DNA from: Haliclystus octoradiatus
Lineage: Eukaryota; Cnidaria; Staurozoa; Stauromedusae; Haliclystidae
NCBI GenBank assembly: GCA_916610825.1
Contig: OU744447.1
Coordinates: 942,146-1,006,145 of the forward strand
Direction: 5' to 3'
Length of the DNA stretch: 64,000 nucleotides
Part shown: in pieces, positions 35,825 through 48,882 of the stretch
Layout of the letters: every line of letters begins with the position of its first letter
How positions within the stretch are numbered: position 1 is the stretch's first letter
Notes under the pieces: model-generated
Told to the model about the DNA's origin: nothing
Seen by the model: only the letters and a program-made list of their open reading frames with translations
The model's database searches: none
Position numbers and translations under genes: made by a program

Positions 35825-35937
35825 TGCATATCGTTGCGAAGAAACTCATTGCGAAGAAACTCATTGCGAAGAACAGTCATTGCGAAGAATTTTCTTCGCA
35901 ATGATTTTTTTGGCAACGACTGTTCTTCGCAACGACA
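35825..35937. repeat. Tandem repeat plus hairpin (TTGCGAAGAA units)
   Basis: Several units of about 15-18 bp of the form CATTGCGAAGAAACT run on the plus strand, then inverted units (TTCTTCGCAATGA, TTCTTCGCAACGA) follow within about 25 bp. The whole can fold on itself. Both-strand frames here are by-products. Confidence 0.85.
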
Positions 35938-37159
35938 TGTCCCCGCTACTATCACGCATTGTGGAATTTGTGTCAAACGTAGAACGCAGGTCAATGAAAT
36001 ACGCGTTCGCTGCCAGAAGAACTCTTCTATTTAAACTATTACCCTGATTGGAATAATTAAATACGCGTTTCAAGAAGCTTCGTCCAAACTATCTGATGAT
36101 CATATAAGTATTTTTCAGTTTATTTGCAACCCATTTCGCGTATCGCGTTATTAAAATTAAAAGGTATCATATTATATAACCAGCGTCTTTATCATCATTA
36201 TCATCATCTTGCAAAGTCTATGAAAGACAGGATTGATGAGTGAGGAATATTTAATAAAATACCACTATGTTAATTCAAGTCTATTTGTCAGGCATCCTGT
36301 AAATGTTGGATATACGATAATAAAGTCACAACAAACATCATTATTTTTCAGTACAAGATAAGCTTAGAACTTTTTTCCACGGGACTGTACATAATAAGCA
36401 AAAATATAATAACAGTTTATAATCTGTAATAGTAGAAAAGAATTGTTTACAGAGAGAATAGTACATATACATAGATAGATAGATCATATATTTCAAACAT
36501 ATTAAAGGAAGATACAAAATTACAAAAGATAGCATTGAGCCAAATATGACAGTTACTGTACAAAATATTAGGCTAGCTAATTACAATGATAAATATAATA
36601 TGTTTGGCGTGACTCCTGAAGCACGAGAGCTTGTTTGTTTGGAGTACGTGGTTAAGGCAATTTATTACATAGCATTTTTTAATAAGAATTATTGGTTAAC
36701 AGTTAAAACTGCTTATAAATTGAATCTATTGGGTTTTTAACAATGATTAAGGTATTATACAAAACAATACAAAAAATAAAATAAAATAAAATAAAAGAGG
36801 TAGCAAAAATAGTAAATCAAAAAAGTTTTAAAAATATAAAATATTTCCAATTATATGTAAGCTAATTAATTTCAGCATAATACAAAATATTAAGATAACA
36901 CCAGGATGTTACAGATACAGTAAAATAAAAGTTAAAATTTGTAGAAATTATATATTTTTTTATTTATGATGAGCACACATAGCAATCATTCACAGTGCAC
37001 ACATTGTAATATTTTTCAATGAGGCTATCTTTCAATTTAGAAAGAAATAGTTTTCTCGAGCAATTGATACTGAAAGTCCAGTTGAAACTGTTCCAAATAT
37101 ACATGTAAGTAAAAATTTAGTAAAATGCGTTATTGATATGCATCTGATCCCGGGCATCT

Positions 37160-38420
37160 GATTCTGGCACTATCACTAGCAACCATCTTCATCATTCACC
37201 TAGCAACCATCTTCATCATTCACCAATTTGCTTGTAGAGTAAAATCTCTTTCTGTTTGACTCCATTTTGCAACGTACATATGCTAAACTAAATTCAGTAA
37301 GTTTTTGAATGCTTCACAGAAAGAGGATAAATATAGTTAAAGAAAACCTTCAAAGTTTTTTCACATGAATTTCCTCACATGAATCAATATAGCTAAAGAA
37401 AACTTTCAAAGTTTTTACACATTAATTTCCTCGAGGATTTTACTCCTATTTATCAAGATATAAATTCGTTACAACAAATCTCTTGGTAAAGTATTTTAAT
37501 CTTTAAAATAACACAACAACTGTCCTCTCTCTACGCGTTTGTTTATCCAAACAGCACCACAATAATCAGATTACATGTTGGAATTCTGTTTTTCAAGATT
37601 ATTAACGAGATGATGTGTCTAATCAGATCAGAAATGTCATGAATTTGTACATCTAAATATTTTTAACTGGATTATCCTCGACAATATAACAGCTGGCTGA
37701 CTACATTAATTATTTCTATACCATATATGACTTAGATATATGATATAACAAATACAACTATATACAAACATTCTTATGTGTGATCATAAACTACCTGTGT
37801 CTACGACCATATACTAAGTTATGTGTGACAGACGGTGTATAAACCAAGCTTATAAATTTACAGCCACACATTTAGATTATTATACCTAATCACAACTACC
37901 TGTATGTGTGGCCAAATCAAGAACTGTAACAATAGACGTCGTCTTTACAAACAGCTACAAGCATCTTATGATTTGTGACTACAAACTACCTGTATGTGCG
38001 ACCCCGTAAAGTTATGTTTTGACGTATACCATGTTTTGCGCTACTTGTTCGTGTCATCGTTGCCTCACGCCATCATGATTTGACGTACATCTACCATATT
38101 CATTTTTTACAATTTATATCCCGAGAGATATCTACTTTTAAATTGATATAGAAAGGTTTACTCAAAGATTACGAGTTCAGTCCGTTCCTGAGTTTCACGT
38201 AAGGATGCTCTTCAGACGATTTATTCATAATGGCATTTATGCGTGTGAAATTTGACATCTACATATTTCCCGTTGGATTATCTCAACAATAAAACAGCTG
38301 GATGACTACATTAATTATCTCTTAAACATATTACAACTACAAACATTCTTATGTCTAACCACAACTACCTGTATGTGTGACCACGTAAAGTTATGTGTTG
38401 ATGTAGACGATGTTTTGCTT
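37160..38420. repeat. Cluster of short local duplications
   Basis: CACTAGCAACCATCTTCATC/CTAGCAACCATCTTCATC is duplicated near 37170-37225. A unit of about 60 bp with TTCAAAGTTTTT repeats near 37335 and 37390. A longer unit (ACAGCTGG-TGACTACATTAA, ACAAACATTCTTATGT, ACTACCTGT, GTAAAGTTATGT) recurs at about 37690, 37970 and 38290. Confidence 0.75.
38140..38225 (+). repeat. Dispersed repeat, second copy at 4747-4832
   Basis: GATATAGAAAGGTT, ATTACGAGTT, GAGTTTC-GTAAG and CAGACG appear in the same order and spacing here and in PLGRKT intron 3 (4747-4832). The family is not identified. Confidence 0.7.
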
Positions 38421-38624
38421 TACTGTCGTGTTATCACTGCCTCAAACCCTGGACATATCTTTTTAAATTGATAAATGGTTGGACTACATACTACTTACAT
38501 AATTGTATACCTCTTTTCGAGATCTTCAACCAATACCTTATATTGACAAATATTGCTTTCAAAATATTATCTAATTCCAAATACAGTATTAAGCTGCATT
38601 ACGCACATATGCGCATTTGATTCG

Positions 38625-39152
38625 TTATGTGACTAATGAATGACTTCTGGCACAGACGAGGGGACGTTTATAACAAGATGGCATCGAAGACGGTTTTCTT
38701 AGAGCAGCAAATGTTTGTAAAGCTACCGAGGGGTGATTTTCATTGGCTGTATGGGGACCATAGAATGCGTACTGTAACCGTCGATGTTGGGATGATGTGG
38801 ATTCATAATTCATGCCTTCATAGAGGGAATTACGCCAGCGCCTCGTATGAAATCTCAAGGGAGTTCCATATCTAAACTGTACATCAAGGTAGTTGGAGAG
38901 GATTTTAAGATGATTTTAATTCAGAAGCAAAGACATGCTCACTTTCGTTTTTGTCTATGAACAATCGTAATTAATATGATATAATACTGAGTGGGGATGC
39001 CTAGAGTTGCATCCTCCGTGAAAGTGGAGGGCGGGTTTCTCTGATACCTATAATTCTTAGGCCCGTCACTCCACCTATACTCAATTCCGTCAAGGTGTTT
39101 TGCGGTCATCAGATACTGTATAGGCATGATGCGATCTCTCTTTCCAATATCC
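38625..39152 (-). CDS. Possible small two-exon gene, unknown product
   Basis: On the minus strand, a candidate exon 39152-39004 opens after CACTACAAG with the frame DIGKRDRIMPIQYLM, continues through GIEYRWSDGPKNYRYQ, and could splice at CA/GTATTA. A candidate second exon, starting after GTTTAG (about 38868) in matching phase, reads YGTPLRFHTRRWRNSLYEG and NHPSVALQTFAAL, and stops at 38625. The joined product has roughly 130 residues, is basic and rich in Tyr/Arg, with no TM segment. Base composition is less AT-rich than the surroundings, which favours coding. The donor is weak, and an opposite-strand frame (38636-38875) overlaps. The short Tyr-rich style recalls ciliary microtubule-inner proteins, but no family is claimed. 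Confidence 0.35.
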
Positions 39153-40181
39153 TTGTAGTGTCATCAGAAAGAGGACAAATATTTTTGTTTGTGTCCATGC
39201 ATGTCATCCAACTTTCACGCATAATCATAATCTAACAGGAAAGTCAACAACCTTCCTAATTTAATATCATGAATGCAATTATATTTTTCGACAAAAAAGT
39301 ACTTGCAAAATAATTGCATAGTATTCAACTGTCCAAGAGAATATTTGTAACGTAAATTTTATTAATTGCTTGGATAGGATATATACGTTTCGTAGGTGTA
39401 CATTGAACGTGCTTGAAACACTCCATGCAATATGGAGGCAACAGATGAGAGACACATCTTTGTTTCAAATAGATTCCCCATCACTAAGAGGCTTGCTCTT
39501 TGTCAAACGTTATCATTTAATAAAAGAACAATCTATGTATTATGTTGCAATATGTCACATTATGATGTTTGTATGATAAGCTATAGCATGGCTCCATACT
39601 TTCTCAACATGAATACGTTGTCATAGCTACTATAAAATGATTGATAAATTTTACGATCGTAAACAGCACTTTGAACGAAATACTTTTCAATTATTCTGTT
39701 TAATTTAATATTATTTTGTGTTCCGATGGTACTTGGTGTATCTAATTCAATCTTTATGATTATCAAAATGAATTATACTTCTAACCAATTGCAGAAATTA
39801 TCTTTTCAGGGGATTATATAATTCTATATTGATTTAAACATTCTCAGGAAATTACTCTTGAAACCAAAGCTTAAACCACACACTTTCACATAAGAATATT
39901 TAACATATTATGTCCAAGCGGGTGTCCAAGTATAATAATGATATTTTAATAAGCAATTATGAAAGGGTCACGAGTCGATATAATGAATGAATAGGTTGTT
40001 ATTCCGGTTTTGGAATACTTCCGATACAAAATTCAGAATACGTTTATAGGTACTTTATGCTATTGGTCAGAAACAAGTACTGGGTCTGATATATATGCAT
40101 TATGGTATGTCTATATGTGGTTAATATAGTATTTTTAATTGTCATAGATCGAGGCTCTCTTAATTACGGTCTAATGAATCT

Positions 40182-40472
40182 TCATTCATCCTCTCCCTGG
40201 TGATTGCCAGGCAATGCTTTTTTATAACTCAGAGTTTCATGCTTTAAGCAATCATCAGATCGGTAACTTATAACTATATGCTCATTCTGTGCAGGCAGAG
40301 TTGGTTGTACAAAACATGAAATCTGTGTGGCATGATTGACCATTGGTTGCTGTAACAATTGACGGTGACCCCATGTTCGGACTGCTCCCGCCGCCGTCGT
40401 GTGTGTTTTGCCTGAAAAAGGGGCACTGATACCAATCTCGAGGACTTGGACGATCTCGATCATGAAAACCAT
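40182..40472 (-). CDS. Possible terminal exon or small ORF, unknown product
   Basis: A 96-codon minus frame of higher GC than its surroundings contains an internal acceptor-like tract (CCCCTTTTTCAG). After it the frame GKTHTTAAGAVRTWGHRQLL runs to a stop after KALPGNHQGEDE. It may be the last exon of an unrecognised gene or the true C-terminus of a small protein. No partner exon or polyadenylation signal was found nearby. Confidence 0.25.
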   Translation of the reverse strand: MVFMIEIVQVLEIGISAPFSGKTHTTAAGAVRTWGHRQLLQQPMVNHATQISCFVQPTLPAQNEHIVISYRSDDCLKHETLSYKKALPGNHQGEDE

Positions 40473-41044
40473 TTTAACAATCTCTTTACCACAACATAGC
40501 CTTGATAACTAAATTCATTACGATAATTTTATAACATAATCATTCCTCTGCGGCTCCTTAAAATGTTGTTTCATTGTAACTTATACTATAAGTTATATTA
40601 TGTTTTGTATTTTATTTTTATTCCGGATAAATGAATGCCAGAACAGATAATTGTTTCCAATATTAATTATGTTGAATATTTTAGAAATAATATATTTACA
40701 TATTCTTGAAATGAAAGTAGAACATCAAGAGTAAAAGTACATTCAATAATTATACATTTAATTTAATTTTTTACAGTTTTTGCAAGCTATAACAACCAAA
40801 TAATATATTTTACACATTTTATTTTGGTCAATGGTTATTATATTATAATCATGATGTCATTATTGTTACCATAGGCAACGATTATTCATGTTCATTTCGT
40901 TTTTACTAACGTGATCGGATTTGGTCGGAACGACGTCATGTTCATTTCGTCTGTAGTGTTATACAATAAGCGAATACTCAGTAAACAATATCCGTATAAA
41001 ACAATATGTATTAGATATACTTTAGAATTGAAATTATTTAATTT

Positions 41045-44000
41045 CTATTGTATCAATCTATCATTTTCAGCCTTTCTAGGAACAACTGGACTAGTTGAAA
41101 TTGCACCAGGAAAGTTCCATGACCTACAGGAGAGCAGATAAATGATATATTATGAAAAATGTCTTTATTATTTTCAGAAAAGAACCAGTTAAGCTACCTA
41201 TTTGTATTGACTTTCATAAAGTAATCAAAATATTTATTTAATTCAAAGAACAAGTATCGCATGTTTTAACTCCTTCTAGTCTTGTTCATGAACTGCACAT
41301 CAAAGTTCATGAATGGTTCAAATCTAATAAGAAGGCCATATCTCTTGAATTATTCATGAATTCAAAACTGTTAATATATGAGATATTTTGAAGTAGATTT
41401 TATCAACTGATTTGATTTGATTTGATTGTTTATTTTATATAAATTGATAATTAAATTACAGATGTAGCAGTTGTTATATTTAGAAATTTTATATGAAAAT
41501 AGCAAGTATTGGCAATTTGGCATGACGTTACGTAATAAGAGGCAGCACTTACATAAAGGCCGTTGAATAATTAATGATTTATTTAATTATCATCATCATT
41601 ATGTATTTAAAGTTGATAGATTGATTTTAAAGTTGTTTTCTGTGGCATATATCCCTATCGTTCCAGATTTAAATTGCGCACCTCTCTGATTATAGTGATT
41701 ATGTAAACACAGTTTATTTAGTACATCGAAAGTTGTCTGTATATAGGCAGTGTGATGCGTATATATAAGTCAACTTACTCAGTATATTGGCTCTCTCTTC
41801 CTGAATAATAAATAGTTGATTGTTTACTTGGAATAGATGATGTCTGCCCAATAAAAGGATCATCAAATCTAGAATAAAAATCAAAATTTTGATTTTTGGT
41901 TCTAGCGAAGTCAGCGACCATTATACATGCCATAAACGACCATCTTTCAGGAGGTATACAAGAAGCTGGATTAACATTTTATGTTTATCATTTGCTATCT
42001 AAAAGCTTAATTGAGTTGTAGAACAATGAATTAATTTTAAATTTATTTGTTGGATGTGCTTACTCTCAATAATTGTTTTTGAAAACATTTACGTGTTGTC
42101 TGCATTGAATTCGATTTACAAGAAACTCAAGAACATTTCTTGTGAATAATTCATACGAATTTTGAAGAACATTTTTACTCTACTCTCTCGCTGAACTATT
42201 GTGTAACATTAAAATTGCAACCGTTAATACTCTAAGAAAGTAATAATACACATGGTTATAACCCAGTTGTACTTACTTATCTTTGCTGAGATCTGTAACA
42301 GGAGTAAATGTCACGCCATTCAATTGCACTTCTAATGCTGAAGCCTTCACCCATGATCCATTTGAAAATTCACTATTTGATAAACTACAGTTTAAATTGA
42401 TATCGCTTGGAAGGCAATCAATCTTTTTTCTTCTCGATGGGGTCATGACTTTGATTGATGACTATGAATCAAAAGAAAAAAAAGTGAAAAAACGAAATCA
42501 AATTGAATAAAAGAGAAATTAGACAACTGGTAAAAGAGGCGTAATTTTGTGACTTTTTCGTTGCGACATGTTTCAATTTTTGATTGAGGAATTCATATGA
42601 TAGTACATGACGAAACGTCGCAAAATTACTTTCCTTTTTATTGCTCGTCTTTCTAAATCTAATTTATTGAGCAAAACGTTGATTAAATGTCAGGTTGTCT
42701 GTTGTTATATTCTTGTGAAAACACAATACTATTTTAAGCTCGTTTGGGTGGGTGTGAACACGAAGTAACGAACAGGTAGCACGTTTAAAAACGTCAAATA
42801 TATTTGAAACTGAAATGAGCTGCTTAATTCCTTGTAATCAAAGTTGCATAGATGTTATGAAATACATTTAAAAAACGTCGAGAATAAGACTGTTCGGAAT
42901 TTGAATATCCATTGTTCTGATGCGGATTCCGAATTTATTTTCTTAGAAATGAACTTGAACAGTAAGGAACAATAAACTGACGATAAACTCCGAATAGGAT
43001 AAACCGGATCAACAGGTTTATTTGAACGCTGGACTCCAGCATCCCAGCATGCAGCTTTGCTACCACTAAGCTATACCGGTCCACAATTCGGCAATGGAAG
43101 CCAAATATAGCCACTGAATATATTCTAAACATTGACCATATATAGGCTAGTGCCAACCTCCCAAGAAGCACACGGTACATTTTAAATGCATTCATTTCCA
43201 TTCACATTATGTTTAATGCGCCTTTAGCCACAGTCTTGTAGGAAAAGGAATTAGGATGTTTAGATTTTGTGAAGTCAATAATATATCTTGATATAAAGGA
43301 ATCTTCATGGTATTATTTTACCGAAGATTAATAATTATGTCCAGTCAAGTCCCATAAACGGTCACCTCTAATAAAATGGTCACAATAATAATGGCCAAAT
43401 ATATCTGTTAGCGGTGGCTATTATTTACAGGTAGCACTGACTATGTACAATGTCGCTGAATTGATAAAAAGGGTTTTAATGTCGATGAATGAGACCAACA
43501 CACAAATTCACGACCGATATAGGACATGAAACAGACAACAATTGCAATTTGAAGATACTCAAAACAATTATTAATTTAACATCATATATACCAAGCTGAG
43601 TCGTTTGACAGTCTCTGTCCTTAAGAACTCCCACCAGTGTAGTTTTTCACAGCCACTTGAAGTACGACTCGATCTAGAACTAGATAGCCTTTTCCTCTCG
43701 ACATGTTCAACGTTCATCACTTTTTTTGTAACCATAGAATTCTTCATACTTTTTAAAACTAAAATGTTGTATAAATAATAAATATTAAAACGGTAAGTCG
43801 AATTCATATTACTTCTGTAAATGTTTTATAATTTCAAAAGATGATCCAACCTTCTTCATCAAGACGAATATCCTCAAGAAAATCGAGCACTTCGCTTGCA
43901 CCATACTGTTGTAAAATATCAGCTAAATTGTCCTGCAATTTGTCAAAATAATTTGCATGTATAAAAGAATTTGAAATGAGTATTGGCAAGGTTTTGAGTA

Positions 44001-47000
44001 GGTGTGTCACTCTATATATGAAGGGATGAGGGTCCAGCACTCTCAGGAGAATACGTTATATCAATCACTGCCTCATAAGACAAGAATATTGACACTAATG
44101 AAACACTCCTTTAGGAGATACCAACAATACCTTTTGCTACATGTTATATACTTTATACGGCACATTTTGAAAGGCGATTTTTAAATTTGCTTTAATTCTA
44201 GCAAATATATCGGATAACGTTTTCTTAATGAGCTTGATGTGAAACTAAAAGAGGCTGAGACTTTCATTTCGAGGGAAGTGATGTCAATCATATTCTTATA
44301 ACTTGAATAAACCAAATCCGACTACATGAACATGCATTAAAAAGTGATATCATGCTATATTGTGTTACTAGATTGTATAAACATTGGTTATACGCAAGAG
44401 TGTATTTGCAGCTTTGACTATTCGTAATGCAAAACAGTGAAACCTTTATACAGCGACCAACTGTATATAATGACCACTTCAGTAATATTCAAAAGCATTA
44501 ATCTATAATCTCCTTCTGAGTTTCCCAAATCCATTGTTCTCCAGGGTGACAAACCAATAACATTCATTTTACTTGAAAACATATTTTATCCCCTGGATCT
44601 TTCCATGGGAAACATAAGTCAAAATACCGCAGAAAAACACCGAGGGAGTTATTCAATCAACCTGGCAACAATGTTTAAAAAAAAACACCGAGGGAGTTAT
44701 TCAATTAACCTGGCAACAATATTTAAAAATCACACCTTTTATAGTGGTCAATCATTTACTAACTGGTATAGGTGGCTGTTATAATTATACATGTTTCATG
44801 TAACAGACTATAGTTTTGCCAATCTTTATATTACAGGCAATGCATGTACCGTTAAATCGCCGAGATTCTAGCCTGCGTCCAGACTAAAACGTTTCCTTAA
44901 ATCCTGCGTCCAGACAGATTAAAACTTAAACACTTTCCTTCAGAGACGTTTTAGTCTGGACGCAGACTACTAAGATGCCAGCGGATCGGTTTATTACTTT
45001 TGATTTACTTACGCATTGGCAGCAAAACCATCCGGCTTCATCGATTCTTTTGAACCTTCGAATTTCATCTGGTGTTTTTAATTGTCCCATGACTACGAGA
45101 CACCCTTCGTGGAAAGATTGCAAACACATATCACATTGACGCGTTTCTTGTGGGCTGTACACTGAGCAAATGTAACAGCATTCACTAGGCTCAAACTGTT
45201 GATACATTAAAAATATGTCACGTGTCATTCATTAATATATTATAAAGAGTAACCAATCAGCAACAAGAATATCATCATTATCATAATTTATTCATAGATA
45301 TCTGATATTAAAGATGATAACAGTATTTTGAGACACTTTATTCACAGGACTGACGTTATCTCGTTCCTTGTTATAATGAATTCTGACAGATATATTCGGG
45401 CGATAAGTAGCCAAGGTGATTTACGTAAAGAAAGTACAAGGGTGTAAGTGACGTCCTAACGACGTCACATTTAAGTTCTAATTATTGCGTCTCGTTAATT
45501 AAGCCATCAAAAGTGGAGTATATAAAATACTTTACGTGTGTATCAACGTTACTATTCGCACGCATCAAATCAATTTTGGTGAAATGCTTACGTTTCAAAT
45601 ACAATGCACTAAATTAGCTGTGCCATGCATATGATATTGCTGCGCTTCGGAAAATATTTTACCTATCAGAATTCTTCTAAGATATGTTTGACAAGTAAGA
45701 AATTATAATTATTGACAAAATGATGCACAGAAAATAAAAATCGCAGGCAGGCTCTAATCATGGTCAAACATAATAATACGATTCGGGTTGTGTTAATTTA
45801 AGAAGTTCTTCGTAAACAGTCTATGCACAAATCCCCTCCTACAAACGCACAACAAGCAATGGAGAATTAAGAAGGTCTAAGAAGTACAAAGGCCATATTC
45901 TTCGACGCTACAATATATACCACAAAAACGCAAATTGTGAATTCCAATACGATTTTCAAAGGAAATAGAGCTCTAACGGTGTTAGGACGTTTGAAACTAG
46001 GACTAGTTAATTAGACTTTTGATTTAAACAGACGATAACAGAAGCTAACATAATATTATAACAATGAAATATAATGTGAAGCTTTCTTGATGATAGAAAT
46101 GTTTCTTTTCAATGTCAATATTACCGTTCATATTATAAATGATGATTTTAGAGGGAGCAGGAAGCTGATGATATCTTGGCCCTCGATTTATGTATTGGAT
46201 GTTTCTTCATGTCTGTCCTCGTTTCTATTCAGGCAAACTTTAGGAGACCACCAGGGAAGGGGGCACATTATAGGATGTATTGATTAAGAAATTTGGCTGA
46301 ATCAGCTTTTATTGTAGCTAATGAGACAGATGGATATAGCCATTTGTCAGGAATAAAATTGTATTAAATTAGGAAATCAAATTTCCATTTAAATAAAGCC
46401 TACAGACGCTTTATGGATGATCAAGTAAAAATATACTATTTAAATATTGAACAAAATTTCAAAACTTCCTGCAGTTTGGCGATTCACTCAGTAACAAATA
46501 ATTCAAGTTCAATTTCATGCAAAATTATCAAAGCCAGTTATTGTTTTTGCTTCTCATATCATGGTTAAATTATGTAATATAACGTTTAATTGTTTTGGAA
46601 CATTCTGAAATACAAGATACTGTTTCCAAGTGATGCGACCGATTTCCAAAAGGAGTTGTAGTTATGGCAACAGTCGAGCTAGAAGCAGATGAAAATGCGT
46701 TACTGGAAGTAAGTATTCAAAATTATTTATATAATTTAATACAATTCTACTAATTTATTAAATTATATGCATAACACGCTTTCATTATTATTTAATTTGA
46801 ATGTTTAGTTTTATCTACAAATATGTGTTACCATAGCTACTATATGCGATATATATGTTAGTTATATTATATAAACAATATTATTACACGTTGAATTTAT
46901 ATCATGTGTATGTTATCATTTAGACAGATATAAAAATTTAATTCTTGTATTTACAGGCAAATATTATAATAATAAATTACAAAATCCAGTACCATTTATT

Positions 47001-47527
47001 AATCATGTCACAATGAGAATCGATGCTATATTCTTAATTAATTTTACGTAAGCTTCAACAAGCAGATTCGATAATCAGACAGATTTTTACTCGAGCAATG
47101 CGTAATGAAAGACATATACTAACTTCTATTACAATCTAACGTAAATTAATGCATCTTACTATGTTTACTTTGACTAAGTCAACATATCATTGTATTATAC
47201 AGCATTGAGCATTATCGCATCTGCCCATTGATAATTATATCTTATACTAACCTCGTGTTGCACCAACTCTTTGAGCTTACCAAGTTCAAATGCATCAAGC
47301 TCTTTTCCATTGACACTGTTATTCATATGGGTGTGAATGATAAATTGTTGCAGATAATGAGGCAATTGCGTCCATGTAAATTCACAATTATTCAATCCGC
47401 GTGCTTCTATTTTCAAACGATTTGTATCTGATAATTTTCCATCTTGTTTTGTAGATAATGGAGTTCGATGGTTCCTCTTTTCTAACATCGGTGAACAAAC
47501 TTTACGAATTGATAAATTTGAACCCAT
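41045..47527 (-). CDS. PHF24-like PHD-finger protein, 7 exons
   Basis: Exons (minus) are 47527-47252, 45195-45013, 43932-43851, 43758-43592, 42461-42277, 41868-41779 and 41123-41045. All joins keep phase and give 353 residues. The N-terminus MGSNLS is a good myristoylation signal, as is the MG start of vertebrate PHF24 (KIAA1045). Exon 2 encodes the zinc finger, with CCYICSVYS, RQCDMC, FHEGCLVVMG and GWFCCQC. Its spacing matches the PHF24 block CDVC...CRVC...FHDGCLRRMG...GWSCHYC. Exon 3 (DNLADILQQYG, VLDFLEDIRLDEEG) corresponds to the region after the finger; exon 4 has a Ser/Arg run and KLHWWEFL, similar to the family C-terminal WPTFL block. Exons 5-7 form a low-similarity tail. The last stop is TAG at 41045-41047. 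Exons 1-4 are well supported; assignment of exons 5-7 to this gene rests on splice phase. Vertebrate PHF24 is neuronal; function here is inferred only. Confidence 0.72.
43001..43082 (-). repeat. tRNA-like sequence (pseudogene or SINE head)
   Basis: The minus strand reads ACCGGTATAGCTTAGTGGTA with an intact A-box, then a B-box-like GCGTTCAAATAAACC and a closing CCGGTT that can pair with the start. The anticodon and T stems do not form, so it is not a working tRNA. It lies in PHF24-like intron 4. Confidence 0.45.
44435..44800. mobile_element. Diverged mariner-like MITE with internal duplication
   Basis: The left end CAGTGAAACCTTTATACAGC and interior blocks (TATAGTGGTCA, GGTGGCTGTTATAA) match the 20736 family. 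Inside, a 50-bp unit (AAACACCGAGGGAGTTATTC) is tandemly doubled at about 44632-44728. Confidence 0.55.
44870..44968. repeat. Foldback repeat, CTGCGTCCAGACTAAAACG
   Basis: CTGCGTCCAGACTAAAACGT at 44872 has a near-perfect inverted partner ending at 44968. A third, partial direct copy (CTGCGTCCAGACAGATTAAAAC) sits between the arms. It lies 45 bp downstream of PHF24-like exon 2, in the intron. Confidence 0.8.
46653..46708 (+). other. Possible orphan first exon, opposite strand
   Basis: ATGGCAACAGTCGAGC opens 15 codons (MATVELEADENALLE), followed by a consensus donor GTAAGT. It lies inside intron 1 of the PHF24-like gene on the other strand. No continuing exon was found, so it may be chance. Confidence 0.2.
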
Positions 47528-48882
47528 ACTTTAAAAATCAGCAAATAAACAAAATCCAAACACTAAACTATCATGATTTACATATCTTTGTCATTTCTAA
47601 ATGTTTTAATTTATTATTATTTTGAATGCGATGTGTGAGGCAAATATATCCGTATAGTTACAGTCCAGTCCAGTTATCCAGCCGCTTCATTTACAGTCAA
47701 GAGAAACAGTGTAATATATTATCAAGCAAAAGTCAGCGTTTAAAAAAGTTGTTTTGAAAGCGTGTAAATCAAATACTGGTTTTATAAATTAGACAATCCT
47801 TTGTAATAAAATATATTGCTTTGTTATATATATTTAAATGATTCCAGTGAGGAAGACGGCAATATTTATCTACTCGTGATGTATATACTTTCTTTGTTGA
47901 ATACTTGAATGCGATTGTTACTTTAATTAATGCCTTTTGTTTCAACTGATAATGCCAACCTTTGACTATATTTTGACATGATATAAAAGTCGACAGTTGA
48001 AATAATCCCAATCTTCGTAATTTTTATAAAAAAGTTATAATTACGTCATCATTCTGTTAATTCGATACATCCAATATAACCACGCATTAACAATTTTGCC
48101 ACAACATGACATTTTTAAATTTAGATAAATAATATGATGGATTGTTCCTTTTGGCCAGCTGTTTATATGTCGGATAGTCGGATATCTTATATACATGCTG
48201 CATGGTGCTGTTTTTTTGTGGCCACTCAAATTGGATCACAGATCTTCCTAAAATATAATAATAAGTTATTCCATAGATCACATGCATAGATTCAGCTGCA
48301 ATTTATCAACTAATATCTGTTGTATTATGAACCGAGATAATTACGCATACCATAATGTAATTACTTCTCTAAGCTATGATTAAAAAGCAAGACCTATATA
48401 GAGATTAATTAAATGTCATGGGGGTATTTATTTATATTGTGTATACAGTCTATTTTTTTTATAGAATCCTACAAAATACTATTCATCAAACGGAATACGC
48501 GCATTCAGTAGGCATGCAAATATATGACACGACATAAAACTGTTGGGCCGCATAAATAAAACTGTACTTATGTACCGTATATATGTTAACTTTCATAAAC
48601 AGTGTATTATAGTATGTTACATTAAAGTAATAAAAACCATTTGTTTTTATGTGTAAATGGAATGTCCTCTACAAAAATAGAGTTGTTTCATCCTAATACT
48701 CCCACGCTTCATATAATCATTCGCATCTATGTGAATCTATTACGCCACACCCCACTATTGCATGCAAGCAGCTTGTTGGCCTTGTATAATTATTTCATAT
48801 GATCACGCAGTCGCTAAGTTGCTATGACAATTCATGTTAGGCTCAGGGCTAACTTTGGGTAACTCATACCAGAACCATCTAT

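Larger units (their letters stand above)
34561..38600. other. Gene-poor repeat region
   Basis: AT-rich, with a hairpin at 35825-35935, duplicated segments at 37160-37425 and 37660-38420, and one unassigned frame at 35044-35475. No recognised gene. Confidence 0.4.

Noticed and set aside
43001-43082. A working tRNA gene
   Set aside because: A- and B-box-like sequences exist but the anticodon and T stems do not form.
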